This document shows positions 61,512-64,000 of a stretch of 64,000 nt of DNA, one piece after another (the stretch's first letter is position 1; every line of letters starts with the position of its first letter). The translations under genes and the position numbers were made by a program. Origin of the DNA: Streptosporangium violaceochromogenes (GTDB taxonomy: Bacteria > Actinomycetota > Actinomycetes > Streptosporangiales > Streptosporangiaceae); the NCBI RefSeq assembly GCF_014654615.1, contig NZ_BNBB01000001.1, positions 248,001 to 312,000 on the forward strand, written 5' to 3'. The notes under the pieces are model-generated. The model worked only from the letters and a program-made list of their open reading frames with translations, was not told where the DNA came from and did not search any database.

Positions 61512-61541
61512 TCCCGAATCTCCCTGGCTCATGGCGGCTAT

Positions 61542-61547
61542 TAGGGT
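61542..61547 (+). promoter_or_regulatory. -10 element of the aldo/keto reductase gene, leaderless
   Basis: TAGGGT ends seven bases before the ATG at 61555. This supports that start over the in-frame ATG at 61531. Confidence 0.5.
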
Positions 61548-61554
61548 CGGGAGC

Positions 61555-62553
61555 ATGGAATTCCGCCACCTTGGCCGCAGCGGTCTCATGGTCAGCGAGA
61601 TCAGCTACGGCAACTGGATCACTCATGGCTCCCAGGTCGAGGAGGACGCCGCCGGGGAATGCGTGCGGGCGGCGCTCGACGAGGGGATCACGACCTTCGA
61701 CACCGCCGACGTCTACGCGGCGACCAAGGCGGAGGAGGTGCTCGGCCGCGCGCTGAAGGGGGTCCGCCGCGAATCCCTGGAGATCTGCACCAAGGTCTAC
61801 TGGCCCACGGGCTCCGGGCCCAACGACCGCGGCCTGTCGCGCAAGCACGTCACCGAGTCCGTCCACGGCTCGCTGCGCCGCCTGCGCACCGACTACATCG
61901 ATCTCTACCAGGCCCACCGCTTCGACCACGAGACCCCGCTGGAGGAGACCCTCAAGACCTTCGACGACCTCGTACGGCAGGGCAAGGTCCTCTACGTCGG
62001 CGTCAGCGAGTGGAACGCCGACCAGATCTCCCGGGCGCTGAAGATCGCCGACGCCATGGGCTTCGACCGCCTGGTCTCCAACCAGCCCCAGTACTCGATG
62101 CTGTGGCGGGTCATCGAGGCGGAGGTGGTGCCGCTGAGCGAGAAGGAGGGCGTCGGCCAGATCGTCTGGTCCCCGATCGCCCAGGGCGTGCTCACCGGCA
62201 AGTACCTGCCGGGCCGGCCGCCGCCCGCGGGCTCCAGGGCCACCGACCCGGCCGGGGGAGGCTTCATCTCCCGGCTGCTCACCGAGGAGGTGCTGACCCG
62301 GGTTCAGGACCTGAAGCCGATCGCCGCCGACCTCGGCCTGAGCATGGCCCAGCTCGCGGTGGCGTGGGTGCTCCAGAATCCCAACGTGTCCTCGGCCATC
62401 ATCGGGGCCTCCAGGCCCGAGCAGGTCCGCGACAACGTCAAGGCGGCCGGGGTGAGGCTCGACGCCGAGACGCTCGAAAGGATCGACGGCGTCCTGGGCC
62501 CGGTCGTCGAGCGGGACCCCGCCAAGACCGTCAGCCCCGCGAAACGGCCTTAG
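61555..62553 (+). CDS. Aldo/keto reductase (Kv-beta/YghZ-like)
   Basis: This 332-residue NADPH-dependent TIM-barrel oxidoreductase has the catalytic tetrad positions in TFDTADVYA (Asp, Tyr), TKVYW (Lys) and YQAHRFD (His). NADPH-site segments are VSNQPQYSMLWR and IIGASRPEQVRDNV. MEFRHLGRSGLMVSEISYGNW is the usual N-terminus, so ATG 61555 is chosen. Substrate unknown. Confidence 0.9.
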   Translation: MEFRHLGRSGLMVSEISYGNWITHGSQVEEDAAGECVRAALDEGITTFDTADVYAATKAEEVLGRALKGVRRESLEICTKVYWPTGSGPNDRGLSRKHVTESVHGSLRRLRTDYIDLYQAHRFDHETPLEETLKTFDDLVRQGKVLYVGVSEWNADQISRALKIADAMGFDRLVSNQPQYSMLWRVIEAEVVPLSEKEGVGQIVWSPIAQGVLTGKYLPGRPPPAGSRATDPAGGGFISRLLTEEVLTRVQDLKPIAADLGLSMAQLAVAWVLQNPNVSSAIIGASRPEQVRDNVKAAGVRLDAETLERIDGVLGPVVERDPAKTVSPAKRP

Positions 62554-62650
62554 GTGTACTGACCACAGACGTTGAGAACGCGGGGCGACACGATCTGTGG
62601 ATCACCGAAGGGTGAAGGGCCTGCGGGTCACCGCCCGCGGCGCCTCGCCC

Positions 62651-62700
62651 CTCCGCTTTCGCCCGTCGCGGGCGGAAGCCCGTCGCGGGCGGAAGCGGAG
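62651..62700. terminator. Large hairpin terminator after the aldo/keto reductase gene
   Basis: CTCCGCTTTCGCCCG (62651-62665) pairs with CGGGCGGAAGCGGAG (62686-62700) with one wobble. The interior contains a direct repeat CCCGTCGCGGGCGGAAG. It lies between convergent genes. Confidence 0.82.
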
Positions 62701-62775
62701 AAGGCGTCCCGCCTCGTCCGGCGCCGGGGCGCCCGCGCGGTGACCCGCCTCCCCGAAGGCGCCCTCCGGAAAGGG

Positions 62776-62982
62776 TCACCCGGGGCGCAGCGACATCTTC
62801 TCGTACTCGACCCTGCCGTCCTCCAGCAGAGTGACCTTCTCGACACCGGCCTCCAGCAGCTCACGCCAGCTCTCGCCGAGCCACGACTCCGCGTCCGCCT
62901 GGCTGGGGAACGCCTCGGACGGGACGACCCCCTCGGTCACCTCACCGCCGTTCGCGTTTTCGTAACGCCAGTGCCACGTCAT
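62776..62982 (-). CDS. Small conserved hypothetical protein
   Basis: This 68-residue acidic protein starts WHWRYENANGGEV and has FPSQADAESWLGESWRELLEAGVEKVTLLEDG, an alpha/beta pattern. I recognise the type as common in actinobacteria but know no function. AAGGAG lies eight bases before the ATG. Confidence 0.75.
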   Translation of the reverse strand: MTWHWRYENANGGEVTEGVVPSEAFPSQADAESWLGESWRELLEAGVEKVTLLEDGRVEYEKMSLRPG

Positions 62983-63129
62983 GCCATACGCTCCTTCTCG
63001 CGAGGTCGGGCGTGCTCTCCGGACAGCTCAGCGAACCCTACATCGCCCGCTCCGCCTCCGGGCGCGGGGACGGCGCGCCCTTCCGTCATCGGCCCCTCCT
63101 CGCGGGCGCCGGGAGGCCCCCGCGCCTTC

Positions 63130-63135
63130 TACGCT
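63130..63135 (+). promoter_or_regulatory. -10 element of the cobU gene, leaderless
   Basis: TACGCT ends seven bases before the GTG at 63143. Confidence 0.5.
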
Positions 63136-63142
63136 GGGGGCC

Positions 63143-64000
63143 GTGAAGGTCCTGATCTCCGGTACGGCGGGAGCCGGCGGCTGGCCCGTCCGAGGGTGCG
63201 CGTGCGCCTCCTGCGCCCGCCTTCCCCGCGGCCACCGCCGTCCCACCGAGATCCTCATCCCCTCCCCCGGAAGCCCCGGAGACCCCGTACGGCTCCCGCC
63301 CGCCCCCTCCGGGTGGCCGGACCCGCCGCCCGCAGGCCACCGGGCCGCGGCCGGCCCCGACGGGCTCTTCCTCCTCACCCCGGGCGGCCACCGGATCCTC
63401 TACGCGCTCCCGGTGGCCCCGCCCCCCGCCGGGGGCGAGGGGTGGGGGCCGCCGCCTCCCGGCGGCCGGGACGCGGCGTGCGACCTGGTACTGGTGGACG
63501 TGCTGGACCGGCCCGCGCTGCTGGGGGAACTGCGCCGCCGGGGGGTGATCACCGAGCGGACGCACGTCGTGGCGGCCAGCGTCGACCACCGGGTGCCGAC
63601 CGAGGCCGAGCTGAGCCGGCGGGCGGGGCTGTGGGGGGTGCGGGCCGTACCGGACGGGACGGTCGTCGACCTCGGCGAGCCGCCACCGCCGCGCGCCCCG
63701 GTCCCCCGGCGGACGCTGCTGCTGGGCGGGGCGCGCTCGGGGAAGTCGGCCGAGGCCGAGCTCAGGCTCGCGGCCGAGCCGGAGGTCCTGTACGTGGCGA
63801 CCGGTCCCTCGGGCGACGGCGACGCCGAGTGGGGACACCGGGTACGGGCGCACCGGGACCGCCGGCCGGCCCACTGGGAGACGGCCGAGACCATCGACCT
63901 GGCCGGGCTGCTGCGGACGGCCCGGACCCCCCTGCTGGTGGACGGCCTCGGCACCTGGGTCGCCTCGGTCATGGACGAGTGCGGCGCCTGGTCGGGGGGT
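63143..64000 (+). CDS. cobU: Bifunctional adenosylcobinamide kinase/guanylyltransferase with degenerate N-terminal domain (partial)
   Basis: The frame stays open to the window end (286 codons). Residues about 190-286 are the start of CobU: the P-loop LLLGGARSGKSAEAE, VLYVATG and HRDRRPAHWETAETIDLAGLL. These belong to cobalamin nucleotide-loop assembly. The first 190 or so residues look like a degraded metallo-beta-lactamase-like domain (ISGTAGAGGWPVRGCACASCARL; VVAASVDHRVPTEAELSRRAGLWGV) without HxHxDH. The 3' end lies outside the window. Confidence 0.85.
   Translation, partial: MKVLISGTAGAGGWPVRGCACASCARLPRGHRRPTEILIPSPGSPGDPVRLPPAPSGWPDPPPAGHRAAAGPDGLFLLTPGGHRILYALPVAPPPAGGEGWGPPPPGGRDAACDLVLVDVLDRPALLGELRRRGVITERTHVVAASVDHRVPTEAELSRRAGLWGVRAVPDGTVVDLGEPPPPRAPVPRRTLLLGGARSGKSAEAELRLAAEPEVLYVATGPSGDGDAEWGHRVRAHRDRRPAHWETAETIDLAGLLRTARTPLLVDGLGTWVASVMDECGAWSGG

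Noticed and set aside
62641..62700. Start of a CRISPR-like or repeat array (CCGTCGCGGGCGGAAG twice)
   Set aside because: There are only two copies and they sit inside one hairpin between convergent genes. A terminator explains them.
1..64000. tRNA, rRNA, IS elements, prophage or attachment sites
   Set aside because: I found no cloverleaf-like sequence, transposase, integrase or flanking repeats. Composition is even throughout.

Overview
The window is uniformly GC-rich, actinobacterial chromosomal DNA. Many genes start with GTG, coding third positions are almost always G or C, and co-directional genes are packed with ATGA/GTGA overlaps. The genes present are the aa3/bcc oxidase block (ctaCDF, ctaE-qcrCAB), mycobacterial-type adenosine kinase, a PimB'-like mannosyltransferase, PspA-PspAA-HtpX-PspAB, and DUF3043/DUF5304 proteins. 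Together they suggest a filamentous actinomycete near Streptosporangiaceae (Streptosporangium/Nonomuraea type); this placement is inferred from gene content and was not tested. I see no rRNA, tRNA, CRISPR array, insertion sequence or prophage.

Layout. 1-5.8 kb: an apparently autoregulated MerR/VIT-vWA pair, a DUF885 hydrolase and a homocysteine methyltransferase. 5.9-14.4 kb: a nitrogen island with a minus-strand operon (urea transporter, ureA, a CbiX-like protein ending in a His tail, ureB, ureC, ureF, ureG, ureD) and a divergent ammonium transporter. There is no ureE. 14.5-16.5 kb: four crcB fluoride-channel genes in two cassettes with a DUF190 gene. 16.7-29.4 kb: lipid and envelope genes (PlsC-type acyltransferase, esterase, secreted propeller protein, ROK kinase, ArsA-like ATPase, FadD-type ligase, PimB'-like transferase, two metalloproteases). 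29.5-31.9 kb: two NlpC/P60 wall hydrolases, the first behind a clear c-di-AMP (ydaO-type) riboswitch. 32-38 kb: NYN protein, DnaQ-UvrC-like nuclease, stand-alone RAM domain, orphan histidine kinase, trpD and a receiver-like protein. 38.3-47.1 kb: cytochrome bcc-aa3 genes in two blocks facing each other around an L,D-transpeptidase. 47.3-51.6 kb: sulfur and Fe-S genes (cysteine desulfurase-like, TusA-like, ErpA-like), adenosine kinase and NadA. 51.8-59.4 kb: SIMPL protein, receptor Ser/Thr kinase, DUF998-hydrolase fusion and the Psp envelope-stress operon. 59.5-64 kb: DUF3043, a membrane SMI1/KNR4-like protein, aldo/keto reductase, a small protein, and cobU running off the end.

Two patterns stand out. 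First, at least twelve genes have a TAnnnT-like -10 hexamer ending exactly 6 or 7 bases before the start codon, with no ribosome-binding site, which points to widespread leaderless transcription. Second, the ureE-less urease operon encodes a CbiX-family protein with a polyhistidine tail and a UreB with a Lys/Pro/Ala-rich tail. This may be an alternative nickel-delivery arrangement.
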